A DNA stretch of 64,000 nt from Brachybacterium epidermidis (GCF_015209585.1 NZ_JADEYR010000014.1:1-64000); one strand, 5' to 3'. Shown: positions 42,589-52,933, numbered from the stretch's first letter. Notes: generated by a model from the sequence alone, not told the origin. Made by a program: numbers and translations.

Positions 42589-43611
42589 GTGCAGACCGAT
42601 CCGAACCCCACCGGCCCCGGCGACGCTCCGGAGGCGCAGCCGCGCCGCCCGGACGCCCCCTCGTCGTCGGCCGTCGATCTCACGCGCTTCGCCTGGCTGT
42701 CGATCGCGGCGGCTGTGGCCACGATCGCCCTGAAGACGGGCGCCTGGGCGATGACCGGCTCGGTGGGCCTGCTCTCCGACGCCGCGGAGTCCACCGTGAA
42801 CCTGGTGGCCGCGGTAGTGGCGCTGATCGCGCTGAAGGTCGCGGCCCGCCCGGCCACCGAGCGCTTCCTGTACGGCCGCGCCAAGGCCGAGTACTTCTCG
42901 GCCGCGGTGGAGGGCGCGATGATCTTCGTGGCCGCCGCGGTCATCCTGGTCACCGCCGTGGAGCGGTTCGTGAACCCGCAGCCCCTGGAGAACGTGGGCT
43001 GGGGCCTGGCGATCTCGGTGATCGCCTCGATCATCAACGGTGCGGTGGCCTTCGTGCTGATCAGGGCCGGGCGGCGCTACCGCTCCATCACCCTGCGGGC
43101 GGACGGCCGCCACCTGCTGACCGACGTGTGGACCTCGGTGGGAGTGATCATCGGGGTGGGCCTGGTGGCGCTGACGGGCTGGGAGCGGCTGGACGCCGTG
43201 GTGGCCTTCGCGGTGGGCGTGAACATCATCGTCACCGGGATCTCCCTGATGCACGAGTCCGTCTCCGGCCTGCTGGACAAGGCGCTCTCGGACGAGGATC
43301 ACGAGGTCATCACCGAGATCCTGCGCCGCCGCACCGACGGCACGGTCACCTTCCACGGCCTGCAGACCCGCGAGGCCGGGCAGCAGAAGTTCATGAACGT
43401 GCACGTGCTGGTGCCCGACGAGTGGACCGTCAAGCACGGCCACGACTACATCGAGGACCTGGAGCGGGAGCTCATGGGCCGCCTGCCGGAGCTCACGGTG
43501 CTCACCCACCTCGAGCCGATCTCCGATCCCACCAGCTACGAGGACATCCCCGCGGCGCACGTGCGGATCCACGACGACGACCACGATCCGACCCGACCCC
43601 CACAGCTCTAG
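42589..43611 (+). CDS. cation diffusion facilitator family metal exporter
   Basis: 340 residues with six transmembrane helices and a cytoplasmic C-terminal domain. Metal-site residues: SDAAESTVN in helix 2 (Asp and Asn where zinc exporters often have HxxxD) and RHLLTDVWTS in helix 5 (His and Asp). The C-terminal part (TVTFHGLQTREAG, MNVHVLVPDEWTV, THLEPISD) is the ferredoxin-like regulatory domain and ends in a His/Asp-rich tail (HVRIHDDDHD). It should export Zn, Fe, Co or Mn for proton. GTG start after GAGCGGAGA. Confidence 0.9.
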   Translation: MQTDPNPTGPGDAPEAQPRRPDAPSSSAVDLTRFAWLSIAAAVATIALKTGAWAMTGSVGLLSDAAESTVNLVAAVVALIALKVAARPATERFLYGRAKAEYFSAAVEGAMIFVAAAVILVTAVERFVNPQPLENVGWGLAISVIASIINGAVAFVLIRAGRRYRSITLRADGRHLLTDVWTSVGVIIGVGLVALTGWERLDAVVAFAVGVNIIVTGISLMHESVSGLLDKALSDEDHEVITEILRRRTDGTVTFHGLQTREAGQQKFMNVHVLVPDEWTVKHGHDYIEDLERELMGRLPELTVLTHLEPISDPTSYEDIPAAHVRIHDDDHDPTRPPQL

Positions 43612-43644
43612 GCTCAGCCACCCGGCGCGCCCAGCCGCTATGGC

Positions 43645-43650
43645 TAAGCT
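43645..43650 (+). promoter_or_regulatory. leaderless-type -10 (TAAGCT) of the flavin oxidoreductase gene
   Basis: TAAGCT, 6 nt, ATG 43657, no Shine-Dalgarno. Confidence 0.5.
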
Positions 43651-43656
43651 CCTGGC

Positions 43657-44688
43657 ATGACTTCCTCTGCCAACGGATCCACACCCCACGTCCCCCTGTC
43701 GATCCTGGACCTGGTGCCCATCTCGGAGGGCCAGTCCACCCGGGAGGCGATCGCCGCCTCGATGGAGGGCGCCCAGGCCGCCGACAGGCTCGGCTACGAG
43801 CGCTACTGGTTCGCCGAGCACCACAACACCGACGCCCTGGCCTCCAGCGCCACCAGCCTGCTGATCGACCGGGCCGCCTCACTCACGCAGCGGATCCGAG
43901 TGGGATCAGGGGGCATCATGCTGCCCAACCACTCGCCCCTGGCGGTGATCGAGCAGTTCGGCACCCTGGTGCAGTTCCACGGGGACCACATCGACCTGGG
44001 TCTGGGCCGCGCGCCGGGCACCGATCAGCTCACCGCACAGCTGCTGGCCCGCACCTCGGCGGAGCCGCATGCCTTCATCGCCGCGGTGGAGCAGATGCGG
44101 GACTGGTCTCGCAACGAGCCCACCGGTGGTCTGCCCATCAGCGCGTCGGTGGCCAAGGGCACCGAGGTGCCGATGTGGATCCTGGGCTCCACCGCCAACG
44201 GGGCCCGGCTGGCCGCCCAGCTGGGGATGCCGTTCTCGGTGGCCTCCCACTTCGCCCCGTTCCAGTACCTGCATGCGCTGGAGGTGTACCGCGACAACTT
44301 CGATGCCGATGCCCCCTCCGCCCAGATCTCCGCACCGCGCACCATGGTGGGGGTGAACCTGGTGGTGGCCGAGTCCGACGAGGAGGCGCAGCGACAGTTC
44401 ACCACGCTGCAGCAGATGTTCCTGGGCGTGGTCACCGGGCAGCGGCAGAAGATCCAACCGCCGCGCCCGATCGGGGAGGTGGCCCCGGAGCATCTGATCT
44501 CCCAGGTGGACCAGACCCTCTCCATCCGGGCCGTGGGCTCGCCCGCCACCGTGGTCGATCAGCTCGAGCAGATCGTGACCACCACCGGGGCCGACGAGCT
44601 GATCCTCACCGCCTACCACTTCGATCCGGCAGACCGACTGCGCGGCCTGGAGCTGCTGGCCGAGGCCTGGGGGCTCACTGCGGTCTGA
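43657..44688 (+). CDS. LLM-class (luciferase-like) flavin-dependent oxidoreductase
   Basis: 343 residues of the bacterial luciferase-like barrel. PLSILDLVPISEGQ, WFAEHHNTDALASS and the FMN/F420 region SGGIMLPNHSPL and DLGLGRAPGTD are the family hallmarks, in the short-chain group named by the HHnTDALAsS motif. Substrate and cofactor (FMN or F420) are not shown by sequence. It seems to be a single-gene unit with a leaderless message; the inverted repeat at 44724-44751 lies 35 nt past its stop. Confidence 0.9.
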   Translation: MTSSANGSTPHVPLSILDLVPISEGQSTREAIAASMEGAQAADRLGYERYWFAEHHNTDALASSATSLLIDRAASLTQRIRVGSGGIMLPNHSPLAVIEQFGTLVQFHGDHIDLGLGRAPGTDQLTAQLLARTSAEPHAFIAAVEQMRDWSRNEPTGGLPISASVAKGTEVPMWILGSTANGARLAAQLGMPFSVASHFAPFQYLHALEVYRDNFDADAPSAQISAPRTMVGVNLVVAESDEEAQRQFTTLQQMFLGVVTGQRQKIQPPRPIGEVAPEHLISQVDQTLSIRAVGSPATVVDQLEQIVTTTGADELILTAYHFDPADRLRGLELLAEAWGLTAV

Positions 44689-44723
44689 GACTCCGGCCCT
44701 GCAACGGCACCGCCGCCTGAGCT

Positions 44724-44751
44724 GCCCGTTCATCTGGCGATATGAACGGGC
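44724..44751. promoter_or_regulatory. perfect 10-bp inverted repeat upstream of the SAM hydrolase/ECF operon
   Basis: gcccgttcat, 8-nt spacer ctggcgat, then atgaacgggc, an exact inverted repeat. It ends 20 nt before the candidate -10 of the SAM hydrolase operon, over the -35 position, so an operator is as likely as a terminator for the preceding gene. Few T residues follow, which favours an operator. Confidence 0.6.
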
Positions 44752-44771
44752 GTCACCTGCCGCGATGTGGG

Positions 44772-44777
44772 GATAAT
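44772..44777 (+). promoter_or_regulatory. leaderless-type -10 (GATAAT) of the SAM hydrolase/ECF operon
   Basis: GATAAT, 6 nt, GTG 44784. It has the best TATAAT match in this set. Confidence 0.55.
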
Positions 44778-44783
44778 GCTCGG

Positions 44784-45623
44784 GTGCACCCCCTCGTCCT
44801 GCAATCCGACTTCGGCCTCGACGACGGTGCGGTCAGCGCCATGTACGGCGTGGCCGTCGCTGTCGACCCGGGTCTTCGCATCCACGACCTCACCCACAAC
44901 ATCCCTCCCTACGACATCTGGGAGGGCTCCTACCGGCTGGCCCAGGTGATCTCCTACTGGCCGGCAGGAACGGTGTTCGTCTCCGTCGTCGATCCCGGCG
45001 TGGGCTCGGACCGCCTGAGCGTGGTGGCCCGCACCCGCAGCGGCCACCTCGTGGTCACGCCCGACAACGGCACCCTCACCCATCTGCACAGCATCTTCGG
45101 CATCACCGAGCTGCGCCTGATCGACGAGACGGTGAACCGCCGGGCGGGCTCCGAGGAGTCCTACACCTTCCACGGTCGCGACATCTACGCCTACACCGGG
45201 GCCCGCCTCGCTTCCGGAGCGATCACCTACGAGCAGGTGGGGCCCGCGGTGCCGCTCGAGGAACTGGTCTCCCTGCCCCTGGTGGAGCCTCGGGCCGATG
45301 GCGGCGGTGTCCACGGCACCATCGACACCCTCGATGTGCGGTACGGGTCCCTGTGGACGTCCATCCCCCGGGAGCTGTTCCGGGAGCTCGGCATCGGCCA
45401 CGGTGGTCGGGTCACGGTGCGGGTGAGCCATTACGACGCCGTGGTGCACGCCGCACAGATGACCTACGCCCGCAGCTTCGCGGACGTGGAGGTGGGAGAG
45501 TCGCTGCTGTACGTGAACTCCCTGGACCGGATGGCGGTGGCCATCAATCGTGGTCACTACGCGCGAGCCTTCTCCCTGGGCACCGGCACTTCCTGGAAGG
45601 TGAGGCTCGAGCCGGCCCCCTGA
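44784..45623 (+). CDS. SAM hydrolase/hydroxide adenosyltransferase (DUF62)
   Basis: 279 residues of the DUF62 / SAM hydroxide adenosyltransferase family, related to the fluorinase and chlorinase but using water to turn S-adenosylmethionine into adenosine and L-methionine. Landmarks: LQSDFGLDDGAVSAMYG (the D-F substrate site), THNIPPYDIWEGSYRL, VDPGVGSDR, TPDNGTLTHL, FHGRDIYAY (the Arg/His that direct water) and SLGTGTSWKV. The halogenase-specific loop is absent. It leads an operon with ECF transporter genes: the S gene starts 53 nt later, and A and T follow with overlaps, so its product or a relative of it may be the transported substrate. Confidence 0.88.
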   Translation: MHPLVLQSDFGLDDGAVSAMYGVAVAVDPGLRIHDLTHNIPPYDIWEGSYRLAQVISYWPAGTVFVSVVDPGVGSDRLSVVARTRSGHLVVTPDNGTLTHLHSIFGITELRLIDETVNRRAGSEESYTFHGRDIYAYTGARLASGAITYEQVGPAVPLEELVSLPLVEPRADGGGVHGTIDTLDVRYGSLWTSIPRELFRELGIGHGGRVTVRVSHYDAVVHAAQMTYARSFADVEVGESLLYVNSLDRMAVAINRGHYARAFSLGTGTSWKVRLEPAP

Positions 45624-45676
45624 TCCCGATCCTCTCCCCGCCCCCTCGACCAGCCCCGTCCCCAGCAGAGGTAGCC

Positions 45677-46228
45677 ATGTCCGCTCCCATTCCCCGTCGT
45701 CCAGGTCGTCGCCATCGGCATCGGCGCCGCCCTGTTCTTCGTCCTCGGCCGCTTCGTGGCCATCCCCCCCCGATCCCCAACACCTCCATCTCCATCCAGT
45801 ACGCGATCCTCGCGGTGCTGGCCGTGCTCTACGGCCCCTGGGTCGGACTGTTGGTCGGACTGATCGGCCACCTGCTGATCGACGTCACCGGCTACGGCAT
45901 CTGGTTCAGCTGGGAGCTGGCCTCCGGCGTGTTCGGCCTGGTGGTCGCGCTCCTGTTGCTGCGCCACCGGATCCACGACGGCGAGTTCTCCGCCGCGACC
46001 GCCCTGCGCTTCGTGGCGGCGGTGGCGGTGGCCCACGCGGCGGCCTGGCTGCTGATCGCACCGCTGGGCGATGTGCTGATCTACTCCGAGCCCGCCGGGA
46101 AGGTGTGGGCCCAGGGCGCAGTGGCATTCGCCGCCAACACCATCACCACCGCGGTGCTGGGCACCCTGATCCTCGCTGTCTACGCCCGCACCCGCACCAG
46201 GACCGGGTCCCTCACGGTCGAGTCGTGA
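45677..46228 (+). CDS. ECF transporter S component (two compensating frameshifts)
   Basis: ATG 45677 follows AGAGGT. Read straight, residues 9-30 are a run of Arg and His (RRPGRRHRHRRRPVLRP), impossible in an S component. One frame over, the same bases give VVQVVAIGIGAALFFVLGRF, a proper first membrane helix. One extra C in the C4 at 45692-45695 and one lost base in the C8 at 45764-45771 explain both. The remainder, NTSISIQYAILAVLAVLYG, LLVGLIGHLLIDVTGYGIW and AANTITTAVLGTLILAVYA, has six helices of the DUF1393 S-component family. Its substrate is unknown. The stop overlaps the ATPase start (GTGA). Confidence 0.85.
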   Translation: MSAPIPRRPGRRHRHRRRPVLRPRPLRGHPPPIPNTSISIQYAILAVLAVLYGPWVGLLVGLIGHLLIDVTGYGIWFSWELASGVFGLVVALLLLRHRIHDGEFSAATALRFVAAVAVAHAAAWLLIAPLGDVLIYSEPAGKVWAQGAVAFAANTITTAVLGTLILAVYARTRTRTGSLTVES

Positions 46229-48018
46229 CCACCGCCGACCCGGCACTGCCGGTGGATCGGCCCACCGACCCGATCATCGAACTGCGCGGGTACTGCTTCC
46301 AGTACCGCGCGCAGTCCGAACCCACCCTGCACCACATCGACCTGGAGATCAGGCGTGGCGAGAAGGTGGCGATCATCGGGGCGTCCGGGTCGGGCAAGTC
46401 GACCCTGCTCTCGGTGCTCAACGGTCTGATCCCCCACCATCACCGCGGGACCGCCACCGGCACCGTCCGGGTGTGCGGCAACGATCCGGGCGCCGTGCCG
46501 CTGGTGGAGACCTCGCGGCACGTCGGCACCGTCCTGCAGGACACCTCCGGCCAGTTCGTGGGCCTGACGGTGGGTGAGGACATCGCCTTCAGCCTGGAGA
46601 ACCAGCAGGTCCCCCACGGGCAGATGCCCGACCGGGTGCGGAAGGCCGCATCGATCGCCCAGATCGAGGACCGTCTGACCGCCTCCCCCCACGAGCTCTC
46701 CGGCGGGCAGAAGCAGCGCGTGGCGATGGCCGGGGTGCTGGTGGACGACGTCGAGGTGCTGCTGTTCGACGAGCCCTTGGCCAACCTGGACCCGGCGGCG
46801 GGTCGTTCGGCGGTGGAGCTGATCGACCGGCTGCACCGCGACCACGGCCGCACCGTGGTGATCGTCGAGCACCGGCTGGAGGACGTGCTGCACCGCCCGG
46901 TGGACCGCATCGTGCTGATGGCCCACGGCCGCATCGTGGCCGATGCGCCCCCGGACGAGGTGCTGGTCTCCGGCCTGCTGGAGCAGCACGGGATCCGCCC
47001 GCCCCTGCACCTGGCCGCGCTGCGCCTGGCCGGGGCTCCCGCTCGAGCCGAGCAGCGCCCGTCGGACCTGGGCGCGATGCAGCTGGACGAGCGGCAGGTC
47101 GCGGCGGTGCGGCAATGGGTGGCCGCGGTCGGGACACCACCGGTGGGCCCCGCGGCGGGCCGCCCCGCCGCACTGGAGCTCGACGGCGTGGGCTGCGTGC
47201 TGCCCCGCCCGGGGGATGCGCTCGGCACCCGCGCACTGGAGGGTGTGAGCGCGCGCGTGCGCAGCGGCGAGATGATCGGGGTGCTGGGCTCCAACGGTGC
47301 CGGCAAGTCCACCCTGGCCCGCGTGATCTGCGGATTCGAGAAGGCCACGGAAGGTGTGGTGCGCATCGGATCGGTCGATGCGGCCCGTTGGAGCATCGCC
47401 GAGCGCGGTGCACAGGTCGGCTTCGTGCTGCAGGAGCCGGGCCAGATGATCTCCCGGCCCCTGATCACCGAGGAGATCGAACTGGGCATGCGGGCCCGGG
47501 GCCTGGACGAGCAGGAGATCGCCGCGCGCACCGCGCGGGTGCTGGAGGTGTGCGGTCTGCGGCCGTTCCGCTCCTGGCCCGTCTCCGCCCTCAGCCACGG
47601 CCAGAAGAAGCGGGTCACGATCGCCTCGATCCTGGCCCTTGACCCGCAGGTGCTGATCCTGGACGAGCCGACGGCCGGGCAGGACTACGCGCACTACAGC
47701 GAGTTCATGGACTTCCTGACCCGCATCAACGAGCTGGGCACCACGGTCGTGCTGATCACCCACGACATGCACCTGGCACTGGAGTACACCGACAGGGTGC
47801 TGGTGATGAGCGGAGGCCGCCTGCTGGCGGATACCGATCCGGCCGCCGCCCTGACCGACGAGGAGCTCACCGCGAACGCCGACCTGGTGACCACGGGACT
47901 GTTCACCCTCGCCCAGCGCTGCGGGATCGGGGACCCGGTGCGGCTGGTGCACCGCTTCGTGCAGGCAGATCGGGAGCAGCGCGCAGGACTGGTGCCCGGG
48001 CAGGGAGCGGCGCGATGA
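46225..48018 (+). CDS. ECF transporter fused A/A' ATPase
   Basis: 597 residues with two ABC ATPase domains. First: GASGSGKST, ELSGGQKQR, LLFDEPLANLD, VIVEHR. Second: GSNGAGKST, signature ALSHGQKKR (Gly replaced by His in the second position), LILDEPTAGQD, LITHD. Fused EcfA-EcfA' proteins are common in actinobacteria. Together with T and S they make a group I ECF transporter. Starts with GTG 46225; its TGA overlaps the T component's ATG (ATGA). Confidence 0.93.
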   Translation: MTTADPALPVDRPTDPIIELRGYCFQYRAQSEPTLHHIDLEIRRGEKVAIIGASGSGKSTLLSVLNGLIPHHHRGTATGTVRVCGNDPGAVPLVETSRHVGTVLQDTSGQFVGLTVGEDIAFSLENQQVPHGQMPDRVRKAASIAQIEDRLTASPHELSGGQKQRVAMAGVLVDDVEVLLFDEPLANLDPAAGRSAVELIDRLHRDHGRTVVIVEHRLEDVLHRPVDRIVLMAHGRIVADAPPDEVLVSGLLEQHGIRPPLHLAALRLAGAPARAEQRPSDLGAMQLDERQVAAVRQWVAAVGTPPVGPAAGRPAALELDGVGCVLPRPGDALGTRALEGVSARVRSGEMIGVLGSNGAGKSTLARVICGFEKATEGVVRIGSVDAARWSIAERGAQVGFVLQEPGQMISRPLITEEIELGMRARGLDEQEIAARTARVLEVCGLRPFRSWPVSALSHGQKKRVTIASILALDPQVLILDEPTAGQDYAHYSEFMDFLTRINELGTTVVLITHDMHLALEYTDRVLVMSGGRLLADTDPAAALTDEELTANADLVTTGLFTLAQRCGIGDPVRLVHRFVQADREQRAGLVPGQGAAR

Positions 48019-48845
48019 GCGCGCCGCTGCTGGGGTACGTGCCCCGCCGGGGCTGGCTGCACACGCTGACCGGGGTGTCCAAGCTGGTGCTGGTGATCGC
48101 GCTGGTGGTGGGGGCGATGATCAGCTTCGATGCCCGCTACCTGCTGGGGCTGTCCGTGCTGTCGATGGTGCTGTGGGGCGTCTCCCGGGTGCGGCTGCGC
48201 GACCTCGCAGTGGTGCTGTGGCTGATCGCGATCTTCATGGTCCTGAACAACCTGCTGATCTTCCTGTTCGCCCCCGATTACGGGCCGCAGCTGTTCGACT
48301 CCCGCACCCTGCTGCTGGACGGCCCGTGGCGGTGGGACCTGACCGCTGAGCAGCTGTTCTACCAGCTGGTCGTCACACTGAAGTATTTCGCGGTGCTGCC
48401 AGGGGTGCTGCTGTTCATCACCACCACGCGGCCACCGGAGTTCGCCTCTTCTCTGAGTCGCATCGGGGTGCCCTACCGAGCTGCCTATGCGGTCTCCCTG
48501 GCCCTGCGGTACATCCCTGATGTGCAGCGGGACTTCCGCACCATCTCCCAGGCGCAGCAGGCGCGAGGTCTGGAGGTGACCCGTCGCGTAGGGCTGGGAA
48601 CGCGGATCCGCAATCTGACCTCGACGCTCATGCCGCTGCTGCTGGGGGCCTTCGACCGGATCGAGTCGGTGGCCGCAGCCATGGAGCTGCGCGGCTTCGG
48701 TCGCGGCAGGGGGCGCACCTGGTACGACCAGCGACCGCTCCGCACGCGCGATGTGCTGGTGATGATCGGGTCGCTGCTGGTGCTCACAGCCTCGATCGCC
48801 CTGGTGGTGCTGGGCAACGGCCGCTGGTGGAACCCGTTCGGGTGA
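48015..48845 (+). CDS. ECF transporter T component
   Basis: 276 residues with five or six helices. The cytoplasmic coupling helices carry the EcfT signatures: QARGLEVTRRVG (ARG first) and MELRGFGRGRGR (second, A-x-x-x-RGF type), which press on the two ATPase Q-loops. Overlaps the A gene; it is the last gene of the operon. With DUF62 at its head, the operon would couple SAM cleavage to uptake of a nucleoside-, methionine- or vitamin-like compound. Confidence 0.92.
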   Translation: MSAPLLGYVPRRGWLHTLTGVSKLVLVIALVVGAMISFDARYLLGLSVLSMVLWGVSRVRLRDLAVVLWLIAIFMVLNNLLIFLFAPDYGPQLFDSRTLLLDGPWRWDLTAEQLFYQLVVTLKYFAVLPGVLLFITTTRPPEFASSLSRIGVPYRAAYAVSLALRYIPDVQRDFRTISQAQQARGLEVTRRVGLGTRIRNLTSTLMPLLLGAFDRIESVAAAMELRGFGRGRGRTWYDQRPLRTRDVLVMIGSLLVLTASIALVVLGNGRWWNPFG

Positions 48846-48878
48846 TCCCGGGCAGGTGACGGACTCCCAGCGAAGGCA

Positions 48879-48907
48879 CTGACAACTCGGAGCCGGACGG
48901 ATACGCT
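48879..48907 (+). promoter_or_regulatory. predicted promoter of the Asp/Arg-repeat protein gene
   Basis: CTGACA (48879-48884) and TACGCT (48902-48907) are 17 nt apart, both close to consensus. A leader of about 55 nt with GAGGAGGAGG leads to ATG 48969. Confidence 0.55.
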
Positions 48908-48968
48908 GGGCCGCACTGATTGTGACGCCCCTCACTGCGGGGCGCTCACCCTGAGGAGGAGGACCACG

Positions 48969-49904
48969 ATGACTCAGCCCACCAACGACGGCCGCAGCGG
49001 CCCCCTGCCCCCCGCAGGCATGCGCCATGCCGATGCCGACCGCGAGCTCCGCGAGGACCTCGACGGCCGCGACCCCGACAGCCGTGATGCCGACGGTCGC
49101 CGCGCCGGTGACCGCGACCTGCTGGGCCGTGAGGACGACCGCCTCGACGGCCGCTCCTCGGCGGAGCGCGACGAGGCGGAGCGGTACGGACAGGACCGTG
49201 ACACCTCACCCCGCGCCGATCGGGACCGGGACCTCGACGATCGCGATCTCGGCGACCGCGACCGCGACGGTCGCGATCGCGGTGACGTCGAGCGCGGTGT
49301 GGACCGCGATGCGACCATCGATCCTGACTACGACGTCGAGGACGATCCCAACGTGATCTCCCTGGCCGAGCAGGAGGGGTCCAGGAACGAGGACGGCTCC
49401 GCGAGCCGCCAGCGCCAGGCCGAGGAGCGCCTGGCCGAGGGCTACGAGACGGATCGTGATCGGGACGGCGACGGGGATCGCGACCGAGACCACCGCGATG
49501 ACGACGGCCTGCTCGACCGCGACCGTGATCGCCGCGACGGCGGGGTGCTGGACCGCGACGCCGACGGCAGCCGTCGTGACGACGGCGGCGTCCTGGGTCG
49601 GGACGACGACCACCACGACAAGGACGGCCTGCTCGACCGCGACCGGGATCGTCGTGACGGCGGACTGCTCGACGACGACCGTCGGGACGGCGGCCTCGGC
49701 GGCGTGGACTCGCGCGGGGGCGCCCATCGCGCCGACGGCCCTGCCAGGGACGGCAACCCCGGCCCTGACGACGGCCTGCTGGGCAGCGACCGCGACACCC
49801 GCCGGGATGATGGCCTGGGTCGCGACGGCGACGTACCGCGCAGCGATCCGCGCCGCGAGGACGGCCTGATGGACGGCAACGATCACGGCGAGACCCTTCG
49901 CTGA
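48969..49904 (+). CDS. Asp/Arg-repeat mixed-charge protein, function unknown
   Basis: 311 residues, almost all Asp, Arg, Gly, with some Leu and Val. Recurrent units: DRDRD, DGLLDRDRDRRDGG (three clear rounds) and DDDGLLDRD. One ordinary patch (ATIDPDYDVEDDPNVISLAEQEG) is near 120-140. No signal, no membrane helix and no domain. A strong promoter and ribosome binding site show it is expressed. Such balanced D/R repeats are intrinsically disordered and can phase-separate or bind metals and nucleic acids. The tail of the LapA-like protein at 26562 has the same bias. Followed by the hairpin at 49923. Confidence 0.8.
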   Translation: MTQPTNDGRSGPLPPAGMRHADADRELREDLDGRDPDSRDADGRRAGDRDLLGREDDRLDGRSSAERDEAERYGQDRDTSPRADRDRDLDDRDLGDRDRDGRDRGDVERGVDRDATIDPDYDVEDDPNVISLAEQEGSRNEDGSASRQRQAEERLAEGYETDRDRDGDGDRDRDHRDDDGLLDRDRDRRDGGVLDRDADGSRRDDGGVLGRDDDHHDKDGLLDRDRDRRDGGLLDDDRRDGGLGGVDSRGGAHRADGPARDGNPGPDDGLLGSDRDTRRDDGLGRDGDVPRSDPRREDGLMDGNDHGETLR

Positions 49905-49922
49905 GACCTCGCATGCCCTTTC

Positions 49923-49954
49923 GAGGGCCCTGCACCGCCCGGTGCAGGGCCCTC
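49923..49954. terminator. 14-bp perfect hairpin between convergent genes
   Basis: gagggccctgcacc, loop gccc, ggtgcagggccctc. It lies 19 nt past the repeat-protein stop and 9 nt before the stop of the EEP-family gene on the other strand. Confidence 0.75.
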
Positions 49955-49962
49955 GGCCCGTC

Positions 49963-50787
49963 TCAGGCCGAGGGAGCCACCTCCACGATCGCCTGCACAC
50001 CGGCGTGGTCGCTCGCATGCACCCCGTCGATCACGTGGTCGTGGGCGGCATAGGCGTGAACCCCCAGCCCACGGGCCATGATCCAGTCGATGCGCTGCCC
50101 GCCGGGCACCGCGGGACCGTAGTCGGTGTAGGTGCCGATGTCCTCGCCGGCGATGTGCTCGGCCGCGTCATGCGTGTCGACGAACCCGGCATCCCTCAGG
50201 CGTCGCCAAGGGACGGAGTCCCCCGCGGGGGCGTTGAAGTCCCCGATCAGCACGATCGGTGCCGCATCCCCGGCCACCTCGCGCAGCTTGTTGGCGATGA
50301 GCCCGGCACTCTCCGCTCGCGCCAGTTCCCCGGCGTGATCCAGGTGCGTCACGGCCAGCACCAGCTCTGCATCCGCAGCATGGTCCCGCACGCGGGCCCA
50401 CACCGCGACGCGGGTGATGTGGGCGTCCCAGCCCACCGATCCGATGGTCGCCGGGGTCGGGGATAGCCAGAACTGGTCCCAGTCCTGCACCTCGAAGCGG
50501 TCCCGCCGCAGGTGGAGCAGGCAGTGCTCACCTCGCGCCCCGCCCTCGCGACCGAACCCCAGACGCAGGTGCGTGGAGCCCAGCGCCTCCTCGAGCACCG
50601 GGAGCTGGGGCCAGGTCACCTCCTGGGTGCCCACGACGTCGGCATCGGCACGACGCAGAAGATCGCGCAGCACCGGAGCCCGGTCGCCCCAGTGATCCGC
50701 CTGGCCCGGAGCCGTCTGCGGATGCTGCATGCGGATGTTCTGGGTGAGCACGGACAGGGCAGCGGCGTGAGGCGATGCAAGGAGCAT
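49963..50787 (-). CDS. endonuclease/exonuclease/phosphatase-family hydrolase
   Basis: 274 residues from ATG 50787, chosen for TGGAGG upstream. EEP fold motifs: LTQNIRMQHPQ (Asn), VVGTQEVTWPQ (metal Glu), AVTHLDHAGELARAES, IVLIGDFNAPAGD (Asp and Asn) and HASDHAGVQAIVE (the closing S/T-DH). Substrates range from nucleic acids to sphingomyelin and inositol phosphates; no signal peptide, so cytoplasmic. Upstream are two 16-bp tandem repeats. Confidence 0.88.
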   Translation of the reverse strand: MLLASPHAAALSVLTQNIRMQHPQTAPGQADHWGDRAPVLRDLLRRADADVVGTQEVTWPQLPVLEEALGSTHLRLGFGREGGARGEHCLLHLRRDRFEVQDWDQFWLSPTPATIGSVGWDAHITRVAVWARVRDHAADAELVLAVTHLDHAGELARAESAGLIANKLREVAGDAAPIVLIGDFNAPAGDSVPWRRLRDAGFVDTHDAAEHIAGEDIGTYTDYGPAVPGGQRIDWIMARGLGVHAYAAHDHVIDGVHASDHAGVQAIVEVAPSA

Positions 50788-50830
50788 GCCTCCAGCATGC
50801 CCGACGCCGGTTCCGCAACGCACGCGGACG

Positions 50831-50862
50831 GCATCGCACGCGGTCTGCATCGCACGCGGTCG
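50831..50862. repeat. two 16-bp near-perfect tandem repeats upstream of the EEP gene
   Basis: gcatcgcacgcggtct (50831-50846) and gcatcgcacgcggtcg (50847-50862), with a partial copy just before. Between the EEP gene and the groEL terminator. Confidence 0.75.
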
Positions 50863-50917
50863 GCACTGCGGCATCCGCTCGTGCACGGCGCCGGCCGAGG
50901 AGCACCCACAGGCAGCG

Positions 50918-50948
50918 AAAAACCCCGGCTCCCTTCCGGGAACCGGGG
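50918..50948 (-). terminator. rho-independent terminator of groEL
   Basis: Read on the minus strand: CCCCGGTTCCC, loop, GGGAGCCGGGG, then TTTTT (plus-strand aaaaa at 50918-50922). One C-A mismatch. It lies 45 nt after the groEL stop and is the only terminator here with a good T run. Confidence 0.85.
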
Positions 50949-50992
50949 CTTCTCGCGGTCGCTCGGGCGAGGCGATCAGCCGCGGGGGCTGA

Positions 50993-52774
<1,782 letters not shown>

Positions 52775-52848
52775 TCAGGCCTTCGCCGGCCGCGGATCCG
52801 TGCCTCGGGAGGCGCTGTCACTCACGGCCGGTGAGTGCCAGCTCATCA

Positions 52849-52875
52849 TAAGCACTCTCGACCCGAGAGTGCTAA
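52849..52875 (-). promoter_or_regulatory. CIRCE operator (HrcA) of groEL
   Basis: On the minus strand TTAGCACTC, 9 nt, GAGTGCTTA: one mismatch from TTAGCACTC-N9-GAGTGCTAA. HrcA represses here and is released by heat. A second inverted repeat (cactcac, 5 nt, gtgagtg) lies at 52819-52837 downstream, of unknown meaning. The leader from CIRCE to ATG is unusually long. Confidence 0.9.
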
Positions 52876-52933
52876 CTCTCGACCCAGGGCCGAGGCCGGC
52901 ACATCGGGGAACAGTCGATCAGCGACCGCTCGA

